Source: Chitinophagales bacterium
GTDB lineage: Bacteria; Bacteroidota; Bacteroidia; Chitinophagales; Saprospiraceae
Reading direction: 5' to 3'
NCBI GenBank assembly: GCA_017303875.1
Contig: JAFLBP010000002.1
Location: 62,001 to 126,000, forward strand
DNA: 64,000 nt
Position 1 is the first letter of the stretch, and each line of letters begins with the position of its first letter. The position numbers and the translations under genes are program-made. Below, one piece after another: positions 44,486 through 54,247 of the stretch. A model generated the notes under the pieces. It was not told where the DNA came from and ran no database searches. It worked only from the letters and a program-made list of their open reading frames with translations.

Positions 44486-45796
44486 ATGTCAGAATATTTC
44501 AAAAACATTGCACCTGTCAACTATGAAGGCCCTCAAAGCGATAACCCGCTGGCCTTCCGATATTATGATGCCGATCGCGTGGTGATGGGCAAGCCCATGC
44601 GCGAGCACCTGCGTTTTGCGGTAGCCTATTGGCACAGCTTCTGCGGAACAGGCGGCGACCCTTTTGGCGCGCCCACCAAACATTTTCCCTGGCAAGGCGC
44701 TGCCGATGCCGTGCAAGCCGGGAAGGACAAAATGGATGCCGCCTTTGAATTTGCAGTCAAAATGCGGATTCCCTTTTATTGTTTCCATGATTTTGACCTC
44801 GTAGATGAAGGCGGCAGTGTAGCCGAAAATGAACGCCGTTTGTTGGCCATGACTGAATACGCCAAACAAAAACAAGCAGCAAGCGGTGTACAATTGCTCT
44901 GGGGAACGGCTAATTTGTTCGGTCACCCGCGCTATATGAATGGCGCAGCGACCAATCCCGACTTTGAGGTACTCGCACGCGCGGGCGCGCAGGTCAAAAT
45001 GGCCCTCGACGCGACCATCGCACTCGGCGGCGCAGGCTATGTCTTTTGGGGCGGCCGCGAAGGATATATGAGCCTGCTGAATACCGATATGAAACGGGAG
45101 TTGGAGCACATGGCGCGTTTTCTGCACGCAGCGAAAGACTATGCGCGCAGTCAGGGCTTCAAAGGGGTATTTCTGATTGAGCCAAAACCTATGGAACCCA
45201 GCAAGCACCAATACGATTTTGATGCGGCCACCTGCATCGGTTTTCTGCGGGAATTCGGCTTGCAGGACGATTTTAAGTTAAATATTGAAGTCAACCACGC
45301 CACCCTGGCCTTGCATACTTTCCAGCATGAATTGCAGGTGGCGGCCAATGCCAATATGCTGGGATCGATGGATGCCAACCGGGGCGATTACCAGAATGGC
45401 TGGGACACCGATCAGTTTCCGAACAATATACTCGAACTGACGGAAGCCATGCTGGTACTCCTGGAATCGGGCGGATTTCAGGGCGGTGGCATTAATTTTG
45501 ACGCCAAAACACGGCGTAACTCCACAGATCTGGTCGACCTGTTCTATGCGCATATCAGTGGTATGGATAATTTTGCCCGTGCCCTGCTGGCCGCGGCCGA
45601 CATTCTGGAAAACTCTCCGTACCGCGAATGGCGTCGCCAACGCTATGCTTCTTTCGACAGCGGTTTGGGTAAAGATTTTGAAAACGGCAAACTGAGCTTG
45701 CAGGATCTTGCGCGACATGCTGCCAGCAGCCCTGAACCTGAAGCCCGCAGCGGGCAGCAGGAGTTGTATGAGTGGTTAGTGGGGAAGTATGTTTAA
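44486..45796 (+). CDS. xylA: Xylose isomerase
   Basis: XylA converts D-xylose to D-xylulose, which XylB then phosphorylates. The ATG at 44486 gives 436 residues ([20 protein letters not shown]); longer frames upstream lie inside xylB. The catalytic pair is H101 and D104 ([11 protein letters not shown]). Metal-binding residues are in [43 protein letters not shown] and [11 protein letters not shown]. This is a class II isomerase by length and by its long N-terminal insert. A strong bidirectional terminator follows within 7 nt. Confidence 0.97.
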   Translation: MSEYFKNIAPVNYEGPQSDNPLAFRYYDADRVVMGKPMREHLRFAVAYWHSFCGTGGDPFGAPTKHFPWQGAADAVQAGKDKMDAAFEFAVKMRIPFYCFHDFDLVDEGGSVAENERRLLAMTEYAKQKQAASGVQLLWGTANLFGHPRYMNGAATNPDFEVLARAGAQVKMALDATIALGGAGYVFWGGREGYMSLLNTDMKRELEHMARFLHAAKDYARSQGFKGVFLIEPKPMEPSKHQYDFDAATCIGFLREFGLQDDFKLNIEVNHATLALHTFQHELQVAANANMLGSMDANRGDYQNGWDTDQFPNNILELTEAMLVLLESGGFQGGGINFDAKTRRNSTDLVDLFYAHISGMDNFARALLAAADILENSPYREWRRQRYASFDSGLGKDFENGKLSLQDLARHAASSPEPEARSGQQELYEWLVGKYV

Positions 45797-45802
45797 GGCA
45801 AC

Positions 45803-45845
45803 AAAAAAACGCCGCTTCGGAATGTCCGAAGCGGCGTTTTTTTTT
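45803..45845. terminator. Bidirectional terminator between xylA and DUF1573
   Basis: AAAAAAACGCCGCTTCGG (45803-45820) pairs with CCGAAGCGGCGTTTTTTT (45826-45843) around a 5-nt loop, with nine T on the plus strand and seven T on the minus strand. It serves both convergent genes. Confidence 0.95.
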
Positions 45846-45868
45846 ATAAACAGGTCAGATAACCTGAA

Positions 45869-46486
45869 TTAGTTCAACTTCTGAATTGCGCCGTTGCCGG
45901 TAGCAGCTGGGCGTGTGCCTTTGGCAGCCGGTTGTTCTTTACCGCGCACCTCACCGGAAACTTCGATAAAAGTTTCGGCAGGAACGGTATTGGCAGTTAC
46001 GGTCACTTTTTTGCTTTGCGGGCCTGGCTTGCCTTTGGTATTGAATTCAACCTTGATTTCGCCGGAACCACCCGGAGGGATCGGCTCTTTCGGCCAGGTA
46101 GGAACAGTGCAACCGCAGGAACCTTTGGCATTGCTGATTACGAGCGGCTCGCTTCCGGTGTTTTTGAATTTGAAAACGTGTTTTACGATTTCACCTTCAT
46201 CTACCACGCCAAACTCAAACTTGTCGTTTTCGTATTGCAGTGTAGTGGTTGGGCCGGAAGGGGTCGGGTTAGCATTTACATTGGTACCGGGGATATTGCC
46301 CGAAGAAGCCGGAGCGACGCTACCGTCCTGACCGCTGTTGAGCATGGAAGCCGCAGCGCCACGGATTTTGCCATCTTCAGAATTGCCGCTAAACCAGGAC
46401 TTGATACCTCCGCTAAACAGGTTGGCTACCAGTAACAAGGCACAAAGGGCCAGCAGACCAAACGTAATTTGTTTTCCTCTTTCCAT
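45869..46486 (-). CDS. DUF1573 (abnormal-spindle-like/Ig) protein
   Basis: The 205-residue protein has an N-terminal membrane anchor (ITFGLLALCALLLVANLFSG). A DUF1573 domain at about 75-180 (NDKFEFGVVDEGEIVKHVFK, FKNTGSEPLVISNAKGSCGCTVPTWPKEP, PPGGSGEIKVEFNTKGKPGPQSKKVTVTANT) carries the family SCGCT motif. DUF1573 is an Ig-like domain common in Bacteroidota and of unknown function; it is likely periplasmic. A possible -7 box, TAATTTTG, is read on the minus strand at 46570-46563. Confidence 0.93.
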   Translation of the reverse strand: MERGKQITFGLLALCALLLVANLFSGGIKSWFSGNSEDGKIRGAAASMLNSGQDGSVAPASSGNIPGTNVNANPTPSGPTTTLQYENDKFEFGVVDEGEIVKHVFKFKNTGSEPLVISNAKGSCGCTVPTWPKEPIPPGGSGEIKVEFNTKGKPGPQSKKVTVTANTVPAETFIEVSGEVRGKEQPAAKGTRPAATGNGAIQKLN

Positions 46487-46627
46487 GATAAACAGGACGA
46501 TTGATGAGTTTTTTTTGTGTGAAAATTCCGCACCCCAATGGGCACAGTCATTAAATCGGCCACAAAATTATGCCAAATGCAAGGGCCTCATTCCCACAGC
46601 CCCCCTTTTTGCAAATGATTAACTTTT

Positions 46628-46836
46628 CAGTGAACAGTTATCAGTTATCAGTCAACAGTGAGCAGGTATCAGTCAACAGTGCGCAGGTATCAGTCAGCAG
46701 GTAATAGTTGTCAGTTGTTATTGGTAAACATTACCTGATAACTGCTCACTGTTGACTGATAACTGATAACTGCTGACTGCTCACTGTTGACTGATAACTG
46801 CTCACTGTTGACTGATAACTGCTGACTGATAACTGA
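46628..46836. repeat. CAGTTAT-heptamer inverted repeat directly behind groEL (family C)
   Basis: Perfect period-7 units, each starting CAG (CAGTTAT, CAGTCAA, CAGTGAG, CAGGTAT), run from 46628 to about 46725. They are mirrored by ACTGATA/ACTGCTC/GTTGACT units up to 46836. On the minus strand the TAA stop of groEL is followed immediately by TCAGTTATCAG, so there is no gap at all. The 46487-46627 part of the gap holds only the DUF1573 upstream region. Confidence 0.8.
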
Positions 46837-48483
<1,647 letters not shown>

Positions 48484-48513
48484 TTACACAGTTGAAAGGA
48501 AAATGGGAGGGGA

Positions 48514-48777
48514 TTAGAGGATGCAAAGCACCTCTTCTTCGCGCATAATGAGGTAATCCTGGCCTTCAAAATTGATTTCCTGGCCGGAATATTTGCCGTA
48601 GAGCACGATGTCGCCGACTTGAACAGTCATCAGGTTTCCATCCTTACCGGGGCCAACGGCTACGATTTCACCGCGTTGCGGCTTTTCTTTTGCCGTATCG
48701 GGGATGATGATACCGCCTTTGGTTTTTTCTTCAGCGGGCGCCGGTTTGATGATCACACGGTCTGCGATTGGTTTCAT
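48514..48777 (-). CDS. groES: Co-chaperonin GroES (10 kDa)
   Basis: GroES caps the GroEL chamber. The 87-residue protein shows [40 protein letters not shown] (the mobile loop) and [30 protein letters not shown]. Length is typical (94-100 usual, slightly short). It is the first gene of groESL, divergent from the polysaccharide-locus regulator. A cruciform and a G-rich motif lie in the divergent gap. Confidence 0.96.
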   Translation of the reverse strand: MKPIADRVIIKPAPAEEKTKGGIIIPDTAKEKPQRGEIVAVGPGKDGNLMTVQVGDIVLYGKYSGQEINFEGQDYLIMREEEVLCIL

Positions 48778-48878
48778 ACGTCTGAATTATTTTAAAATTT
48801 TGGTTAAACAACGTTTCTGACCGCAAAACCAAATTTTCTGCGGATGCTTTGGCATAGCAGACTTCATGCCACGCCCCT

Positions 48879-48935
48879 ATTTCCTGCCATTTTTTCAGTC
48901 GCCCTGCCAAGGGGGCAGGTGATATGGCAGGAAAT
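48879..48935. other. Nested cruciform-like hairpin upstream of groES
   Basis: The outer stem ATTTCCTGCCAT (48879-48890) pairs perfectly with ATGGCAGGAAAT (48924-48935). An inner stem CCTGCC (48903-48908) pairs with GGCAGG (48914-48919). It lies about 100 bp upstream of groES and 130 bp upstream of the winged-helix gene. It may be a regulator site or a structured leader. Confidence 0.55.
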
Positions 48936-48958
48936 GGTTCGGAGTTCAGCCCCTCCCA

Positions 48959-48982
48959 GGGGTTTGGGGTCGGGGTTTGGGG
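48959..48982 (+). promoter_or_regulatory. G-quadruplex candidate in the groES / regulator gap
   Basis: Four runs of GGGG (48959-48962, 48966-48969, 48972-48975, 48979-48982) are separated by TTT, TC and TTT, the exact pattern of a parallel quadruplex with very short loops. It is on the plus strand between groES (minus) and the winged-helix gene (plus). Related CCCCTCCCAGGGG text immediately precedes it. Confidence 0.7.
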
Positions 48983-49041
48983 TGGTGAATCTTCAATTTT
49001 TTTTAACCTGCCGGCACTACCAAGAAGCAAACAACATTGAG

Positions 49042-49049
49042 TAACTTTG
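49042..49049 (+). promoter_or_regulatory. Putative -7 box of the winged-helix regulator
   Basis: TAACTTTG matches TAnnTTTG, 16 nt before the ATG at 49066, which would give a leader of only about 10 nt. No clear -33 TTTG is present. Confidence 0.45.
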
Positions 49050-49065
49050 CTGCTCAATTTTGTGC

Positions 49066-49614
49066 ATGATTGACGCCCTGATCTCCTCCAAAACCCGCGT
49101 AAAATTGCTGTTGAAATTTTTCCTCAACAGCAATGCCACGGCGTATCTTCGCGGCCTGGAAAGTGAATTCGGGGAGTCGTCTAACGCTATTCGACTGGAA
49201 CTCAATCGATTAGAAAATGCGGGATTGCTGCTGGCTGATACCAATGGCAACAAGAAAATGTTCCGCGCCAACACCGCTCATCCCCTGTTCCGCGAACTGC
49301 ACAATATTATCCTGAAATATGTCGGCCTCGATCAAATCATTGAAACGGTCATCCAAAGACTCGGCGATGTGCAACGCGTCTACCTCGTCGGCGATTTTTC
49401 CAAAGGCAAAGACAGCGGCGTAATCGACCTGATTTTTATCGGCGACCTCGATAAAGCCTACCTGTCTAACCTCACCGAAAAAGCAGAAGCACTGATCAAA
49501 CGGAAAATCCGTTACCTGATCTATTCCAGCGCCGACGCCGAACAATTTGACCTCTCGCACCACCAACCCGAACCCCTCATCCTCTGGCAAAACACCACCA
49601 ACCCCCAATCATAA
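49066..49614 (+). CDS. Winged-helix regulator with nucleotidyltransferase-like C-terminus
   Basis: The ATG at 49066 gives 182 residues; an in-frame TTG six bases earlier is unlikely. The N-terminal winged helix (IDALISSKTRVKLLLKFFLN; ATAYLRGLESEFGESSNAIR; LELNRLENAGLLLADTNGNK) resembles ArsR-like proteins. From about 100 it has a nucleotidyltransferase-like fold (VYLVGDFSKGKDSGVIDLIFIGDLD), here without a clear catalytic DxD. I recall such fused proteins at the head of polysaccharide clusters in Bacteroidota. It lies 15 nt before tviB and probably controls this locus; that is inference from position. Confidence 0.78.
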   Translation: MIDALISSKTRVKLLLKFFLNSNATAYLRGLESEFGESSNAIRLELNRLENAGLLLADTNGNKKMFRANTAHPLFRELHNIILKYVGLDQIIETVIQRLGDVQRVYLVGDFSKGKDSGVIDLIFIGDLDKAYLSNLTEKAEALIKRKIRYLIYSSADAEQFDLSHHQPEPLILWQNTTNPQS

Positions 49615-49629
49615 AACACCTTTTGCGTA

Positions 49630-50928
49630 ATGTACCAGGCTCTGCTGAATAAAGAAAAAACCATCGCCGTCGTCGGTCTCGGCTACGTCGGTTTACCTAT
49701 CGCCCTCGAATTCGCCCGCAAATTTCGCGTTATCGGTTTCGATATCAATGAACGCCGCGTCGAACTCATGCAACAAGGCATCGACCCCTCTCAGGAACTC
49801 GACGGTAGCGCCTTCCACAATACCGATATTCAATTCAGCGCCAACCCCGAAGACCTCAAAAAAGCCCATTTCTACGTCGTGGCTGTGCCCACCGACGTCG
49901 ACGACCATAAAGTACCCGACCTCACTCCACTCCAAAAAGCCTCCGCCAGCGTCGGCCGCGCCCTCAAGGCCGGCGACTATGTGGTCTACGAAAGCACCGT
50001 ATACCCCGGCTGCACCGAAGAAGACTGCCTGCCCATCCTCGAACAGGAAAGCGGCCTCCAACTCGCCAACAACGACTTCAAACTCGGTTACTCGCCCGAA
50101 CGCATCGTGCCCGGCGAAAAGGAACGCACGCTCACCAAAATCCTCAAAATCGTTTCCGGCTCCGACGCCGAAGCCCGCACGGAAATCGCCAAAGTGTACG
50201 GCGCCATCATCGAACCCGGCGTGTTTCCGGCCTCTTCCATCAAAGTCGCCGAAGCCGCCAAAGTGATCGAAAACACCCAGCGCGACCTCAACATCTCGCT
50301 CATGAACGAGCTGTCGATCATCTTCGATAAAATGGGCATCGACACCCAGGAGGTCATCGCTGCCGCAGGTACCAAGTGGAACTTCATCAAACTCTACCCC
50401 GGCCTCGTGGGCGGGCACTGCATCGGCGTAGACCCCTACTACCTCATGCACAAATCCAAGCAGCTCGGCTACGACCCGCAGGTCATCCTCAGCGGACGCC
50501 GCATCAACGACGGCATGCCCGCCCATATCGCCAAGCGCCTCGTGCAACTGCTCATCGAAAAAGACCTCAATCCGCGCAACTCCAAAGTGCTCGTGATGGG
50601 CATCACCTTCAAGGAAAATGTGTCGGATATCCGCAATACCAAGGTCGTCGACCTCGTGCGCGAACTGATGGACTACTCCGTCAACGTGCACATCCACGAC
50701 CCTTACGCCTCCCCCAACGAAATCGCCCATGAATACAAACTGACCCTGATTGACCAAATTTCGCAGGGCTACGACGCTGTTGTCGTCGCCGTGGCGCACC
50801 AGGAATACCGCGCTTTCGACATCGCTTACTTCAAATCCATCACCAACCCCAATGCCATCCTCATGGACCTCAAAGGTGTGTTTGACCGCACGGCCATGGA
50901 ACGGGAGTTTACGTATTGGAGACTTTGA
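49630..50928 (+). CDS. tviB: UDP-N-acetylhexosamine 6-dehydrogenase, TviB/WbpO type
   Basis: The enzyme oxidises C6 of a UDP-N-acetylhexosamine to the uronic acid with two NAD+. The 432-residue protein has the NAD loop VVGLGYVGLPIALEF, the catalytic Cys region PGLVGGHCIGVDPYYLMHKS, VIENTQRDLNISLMNELSI and AAGTKWNF, which place it with TviB/WbpO rather than WbpA-type enzymes. VMGITFKENVSDIRNTKVVD is the C-terminal binding domain. It is first in the sugar-nucleotide series. Whether the natural substrate is UDP-GlcNAc or UDP-GalNAc cannot be decided. A repeat-filled gap of 559 nt follows. Confidence 0.9.
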   Translation: MYQALLNKEKTIAVVGLGYVGLPIALEFARKFRVIGFDINERRVELMQQGIDPSQELDGSAFHNTDIQFSANPEDLKKAHFYVVAVPTDVDDHKVPDLTPLQKASASVGRALKAGDYVVYESTVYPGCTEEDCLPILEQESGLQLANNDFKLGYSPERIVPGEKERTLTKILKIVSGSDAEARTEIAKVYGAIIEPGVFPASSIKVAEAAKVIENTQRDLNISLMNELSIIFDKMGIDTQEVIAAAGTKWNFIKLYPGLVGGHCIGVDPYYLMHKSKQLGYDPQVILSGRRINDGMPAHIAKRLVQLLIEKDLNPRNSKVLVMGITFKENVSDIRNTKVVDLVRELMDYSVNVHIHDPYASPNEIAHEYKLTLIDQISQGYDAVVVAVAHQEYRAFDIAYFKSITNPNAILMDLKGVFDRTAMEREFTYWRL

Positions 50929-51487
50929 GTAACGATGAACGATGAGTGATGAACGATGAATGATGAATGATGAACGATGAATTTAATGCGGAGTGCGGAA
51001 TGCGGAATGCGGAATCTCCCTTCCTTTTAGGGAGGGCCGGGGTGGGTTGCGGAATTTTGATTGAATATTAAGTGGCTTGATGCCTGATTTATATCGTACG
51101 GATTCAACTTTTGAGGTAAGTGGCTTTGCAACTTATCAAGGGCGAAGCCGTTTTTTTAATTTTGGATTTTTTATTTTAAATTATTGATTATTAGTGTTTT
51201 ATAAAATTTTCAAATTTAATTTTAACTAAAAAATACAAGGAGATTTATTGCTCACAGATGTTACACAGAAGGTTTCGCACAGAAGGGCACAGATCATACA
51301 CACAGAAAACACAGAATTTTCTGTGCACGTTTGTGTAATTCGATCCGTATGGCGCAGTGCGAAAGCATACGCACCCACCAAAACACTAAAACACTAAAAC
51401 ACCAAAACACCAAAACACCAAAACACCAAAACACCAAAACACTAAAACACTAAAACACTAAAAAACTCATCGTTCATCGTTAAAAAA
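50929..51487. repeat. Mosaic of five repeat families between tviB and wbpD
   Basis: This gap holds no gene. It contains, in order: GATGAAC heptamers (50931-50983), TGCGGAA heptamers (50986-51015), a small hairpin (CTCCCTTCC-TTTTA-GGGAGGG, 51016-51036), a family A-like core (about 51160-51215), a CACAGA-type hairpin (51251-51371), CACTAAAA units (51376-51463) and TCATCGT units (51465-51482) that end at the wbpD leader. Only the CACAGA part has a mirror arm inside the gap. Confidence 0.8.
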
Positions 51488-52054
51488 ATGTTTTTCCATC
51501 CCACCGCTGTCGTTGACCCGGGCGCTCAGGTAGGCGCCGGCACGAAAGTGTGGCATTTTTGTCACCTCTTTGCCACTTGCCGCATCGGTGAAAACTGCGT
51601 GCTCGGACAAAATGTTATGGTGGCCGACGGCGTGGTGCTGGGCAACAACGTGAAGGTGCAAAACAACGTTTCCATCTACACGGGCGTTACCTGTGAAGAC
51701 GATGTGTTCCTCGGTCCTTCGATGGTTTTTACGAATGTCATCAACCCGCGCAGTGCCGTGGTGCGCAAAAATGAATACAAAACCACCTATGTGGAACGCG
51801 GTGCATCCATTGGCGCCAACGCCACCATCGTTTGCGGCGTGCGCATTGGCGCTTATGCGTTTATCGGCGCCGGCACAGTCGTTACCAAAGATGTGGCGCC
51901 TTTTGCACTCGTGGTAGGCAATCCGGCCCGACAAATCGGCTGGGTCAGTGAATACGGCCACCGCCTGCACCCCGACGCCAACGGACACGCCACCTGCCCC
52001 GAAAGTCAGCAACAATACCTGCTCCGCAACGGAGCCATTACCCGTATCGCATGA
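51488..52054 (+). CDS. wbpD: WbpD-type UDP-3-amino-uronic acid N-acetyltransferase
   Basis: WbpD acetylates the 3-amino group of UDP-GlcNAc3NA with acetyl-CoA. The 188-residue protein is a left-handed beta-helix acyltransferase with hexapeptide repeats (VVDPGAQVGAGTKVWHFCHL, IGENCVLGQNVMVADGVVLGNNVKVQNNVSIYTGV) and FTNVINPRSAVVRK...YVERGASIGANATIVCGVRI in the active site loop. Length is normal. Its stop overlaps the ATG of wbpE (ATGA), so the two are translationally coupled. A CACTAAAA/TCATCGT array forms the leader and no Shine-Dalgarno is present. Confidence 0.87.
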   Translation: MFFHPTAVVDPGAQVGAGTKVWHFCHLFATCRIGENCVLGQNVMVADGVVLGNNVKVQNNVSIYTGVTCEDDVFLGPSMVFTNVINPRSAVVRKNEYKTTYVERGASIGANATIVCGVRIGAYAFIGAGTVVTKDVAPFALVVGNPARQIGWVSEYGHRLHPDANGHATCPESQQQYLLRNGAITRIA

Positions 52055-53190
52055 ACACAACTACTACGACTCCGCCCCTCCAAATGGTTGATCTGCGCAC
52101 GCAGTACCACCGCTTCAAAGCTGAAATTGACCAGCAAATACTCGATTGTATCGAGTCCACGGCCTACATCAACGGCCCGGCCGTTAAAACTTTACAGGCC
52201 GGATTGGAAGCCTACCTCGGCGTAAAACACGTTATTCCCTGCGCCAACGGCACCGACGCCCTGCAAATCGCCATGATGGCCCTCGACCTGAAGCCGGGCG
52301 ACGAGGTGATCGTACCCGCTTTTACCTATGTGGCCACGGCGGAAGTCATTGGACTGCTTGGCCTGCACCCGGTGATGGTCGATGTGCTTCCCGACACCTT
52401 TAATATAGATGTGGCGCAAATCGAGGCGGCCATCACGCCCCGCACCAAAGCGATTGTGCCGGTACACCTCTTCGGCCAATGCGCCGACATGGAAGCCCTG
52501 CTCGCCCTCGCCGAACGCCACGGCCTGTATGTTATTGAAGACAATGCCCAGGCCATCGGCGCCGATTATACCTTCAGCGATGGCCGCGTAGCCAAATCCG
52601 GCACGATGGGACATTTTGGTTGCACCTCTTTTTTCCCTTCCAAAAACCTCGGTTGCTATGGCGACGGCGGCGCCCTCTTCACCAACGACGACGCACTGGC
52701 CGCCAAAGCCCGCCTGATTGCCAACCACGGGCAGTCGAGACAATATTACCACGACGCCATCGGCATCAACTCGCGCTTAGATTCTTTGCAAGCAGTGGTG
52801 CTGAATGTCAAGTTGCCCCACCTCGACGCCTTTAATGCCACCCGACGCGCTGCGGCCGATTTCTACGACCGCGCTTTCGCCGCGCACCCGCACCTGATCA
52901 CACCCGCACGCGCGCACAATTCGACGCACGTGTTTCACCAATATACGCTGCGCCTGAGCAACGGCCGCCGCGACGCACTCAAAGCCACGCTCGCCGAGCA
53001 GGGCATCCCGGCCATGATTTATTACCCGGTGCCGCTGTACAAACAACTCGCCTACCAGCCCTACTGGAAAGGCGGCGAACTGCCCGTGACGGAAATGCTC
53101 TGCCAGGAAGTATTCTCGCTGCCCATGCACAGCGAATTGAACGAAAGCACGCTGGAACGGATCACGACGGCGGTGCTGGTGGCAGAGTGA
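52051..53190 (+). CDS. wbpE: WbpE-type PLP-dependent sugar-nucleotide aminotransferase
   Basis: WbpE transaminates the 3-keto intermediate to UDP-GlcNAc3NA with glutamate. The 379-residue protein is a DegT/DnrJ/EryC1/StrS enzyme: the PLP lysine is K198 (FFPSKNLGCYGDGGA), with CANGTDALQIAM, PAFTYVATAEVI, IEDNAQAIGA and INSRLDSLQAVVL. Start overlaps wbpD by 4 nt. The stop codon TGA is followed at once by TTCGAATGCGG, the border of a TGCGGAA repeat. Confidence 0.92.
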   Translation: MNTTTTTPPLQMVDLRTQYHRFKAEIDQQILDCIESTAYINGPAVKTLQAGLEAYLGVKHVIPCANGTDALQIAMMALDLKPGDEVIVPAFTYVATAEVIGLLGLHPVMVDVLPDTFNIDVAQIEAAITPRTKAIVPVHLFGQCADMEALLALAERHGLYVIEDNAQAIGADYTFSDGRVAKSGTMGHFGCTSFFPSKNLGCYGDGGALFTNDDALAAKARLIANHGQSRQYYHDAIGINSRLDSLQAVVLNVKLPHLDAFNATRRAAADFYDRAFAAHPHLITPARAHNSTHVFHQYTLRLSNGRRDALKATLAEQGIPAMIYYPVPLYKQLAYQPYWKGGELPVTEMLCQEVFSLPMHSELNESTLERITTAVLVAE

Positions 53191-53295
53191 TTCGAATGCG
53201 GAGTGCGGAATGCGGAATGAATTGGAGTTTTGAGTGTTTGATTTTGCTACGCAAAATATTCCGCATTCCGCATTCAAATCATTCCGCATCCGAAA
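53191..53295. repeat. TGCGGAA-heptamer inverted repeat with conserved core (family B)
   Basis: Arms of TGCGGAA units (53191-53220) and TTCCGCA units (53256-53293) enclose a core: GGAGTTTTGAGTGTTTGATTTT, then GC-TAC-GCAAAAT. The 7-bp apex ATTTTGC-TAC-GCAAAAT is a small hairpin on its own. Related cores occur at 55478-55522 and, inverted, at 56155-56212. Confidence 0.8.
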
Positions 53296-53350
53296 TCAGG
53301 GATGTACGAAGGATTTTCTTCAGCGTTAATTATGGAACAGCAACATACTA

Positions 53351-53564
53351 CAAGCTCGGAGAGCTTGCATGTTTGCAGCAGCACCATTAACCCTCCTCTC
53401 CGACCTCAGCGAGGTCGCATGTTTATATAGTTTTGGAGTTGACCTCAACGCGAAAAAGCATATTAACCATTGATAATCAAGAAACAACACAAACATTCGA
53501 CCTCTCTGAGGTCGGGGATTGTTGTGATCAAATGTGCTACAAACGTTCGACCTCTCCGAGGTCG
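53351..53564. repeat. Four 17-bp palindromes, CGACCTC-NNN-GAGGTCG, in mirrored pairs
   Basis: Palindromes lie at 53351-53367 (variant CAAGCTC-GGA-GAGCTTG), 53401-53417, 53498-53514 and 53548-53564. Spacing within each pair is exactly 50 bp. The first two carry GCATGTTT to their right; the last two carry the mirrored AAACATT/AAACGTT to their left, so the second pair is an inverted copy of the first (about 75 bp per copy). No gene is present. The rest of the 53296-53606 gap holds nothing I can read. Confidence 0.75.
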
Positions 53565-53606
53565 GGCACATGCCTTCAATCTATTGCCTGCTAAAAAATG
53601 CGTACT

Positions 53607-53634
53607 CCCCAAATAGTTATCTGACGACTGGGAG
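53607..53634. repeat. 28-bp direct repeat, left copy (flanks TA cassette)
   Basis: The sequence from CCCCAAATAGTTATC to ACGACTGGGAG is identical at 53607-53634 and 54248-54275. The left copy continues into a full hairpin, GTTATC-T-GACGACT pairing with AGTCGTC-C-GATAAC (53616-53646). The right copy has only the first half of that hairpin. Between the two lie exactly the toxin-antitoxin genes. Confidence 0.85.
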
Positions 53635-53711
53635 TCGTCCGATAACAGATAACAATCTGAAAACACTTGTATTTCCTGAAAGACTAACGTAACTTTGTAA
53701 AAAAGAATAAC

Positions 53712-53954
53712 ATGACTGTAATGGAGTTAAAAGGCAATTTTCATGACTTAATTGCCAAAGTTGATGACCCGGAATTACTCTCCCGCATGTTTGAACAATG
53801 CCTGGGGATCATGAAAGATGTGGATATGCTCGACGACATGCCTGCCGATGCCATTATGGCACTGGAAGTTGCAATTGCAGAAAGTTATCAGAGTGAGGCA
53901 GGTGTAAGCCATGAAGTTGCAAAACAATTATTCAAAAAGTGGGGAGATGCTTGA
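53712..53954 (+). CDS. Antitoxin-like small protein of a ParE-type module
   Basis: The 80-residue acidic protein starts MTVMELKGNFHDLIAKVDDP, resembling the (M)ELKxxLHxLIDKIDDExLL opening of small antitoxins and addiction-module components in Bacteroidota. No DNA-binding motif is visible. Its gene overlaps the toxin gene by 8 nt, the usual arrangement for type II pairs. It sits between two 28-bp direct repeats in the middle of the polysaccharide genes. Confidence 0.78.
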   Translation: MTVMELKGNFHDLIAKVDDPELLSRMFEQCLGIMKDVDMLDDMPADAIMALEVAIAESYQSEAGVSHEVAKQLFKKWGDA

Positions 53955-54240
53955 GATTGTCTGGAAAGAATCTGCACTCGAACAAATTCAGGAAATCTGC
54001 ACTTACCTCACAGAAGAGTTCTCAATTGAGGTAACGCAAAAATTCCTGAATAAGTTAATAGAAAAAGCCGAACGAGTTGCTCAATACCCAGAATCAGGAC
54101 AACGAACTCCATACAAATCAGTTTATCGCCTTCGACTTGATAAGTACCACAGCATATATTATCGTCTTACCAAAACAAAAATTATCATGCTTTACGTTTG
54201 GGACGGCCGACAGGCGCCCCAAAAAAATAAATTTCAATAA
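53947..54240 (+). CDS. ParE/RelE-type toxin
   Basis: The ATG at 53947 gives 97 residues (MLEIVWKESALEQIQEICTY); an upstream ATG at 53911 overlaps the antitoxin further and is less likely. The pattern LEIVWKESALEQIQEI...YLTEEFS, then LIEKAERVAQYPESGQRTPY, SVYRLRLDKYHSIYYRLTKTKIIMLYVWDGRQAP, is the ParE/RelE plasmid-stabilisation fold, which in relatives inhibits gyrase or cuts mRNA. The target here is unknown. It is translated with the antitoxin by overlap. Confidence 0.87.
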   Translation: MLEIVWKESALEQIQEICTYLTEEFSIEVTQKFLNKLIEKAERVAQYPESGQRTPYKSVYRLRLDKYHSIYYRLTKTKIIMLYVWDGRQAPQKNKFQ

Positions 54241-54247
54241 CCATACG

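Noticed and set aside
48778..49065. CIRCE element (HrcA operator) upstream of groES
   Set aside because: I looked for TTAGCACTC-N9-GAGTGCTAA and found nothing close.
49693..50799. 368-residue open frame opposite tviB
   Set aside because: Antisense of a GC3-rich gene; the translation is H/V/G/D-rich without motifs.
50929..51487. CRISPR array
   Set aside because: Units are 7-8 bp without unique spacers of constant size, and no cas gene is nearby.
53351..53564. CRISPR-like array (17-bp palindromes with 33-bp spacers)
   Set aside because: Only two units per direction, pairs are inverted to each other, spacing between pairs differs, and no cas genes exist. Reported instead as mirrored palindromes.
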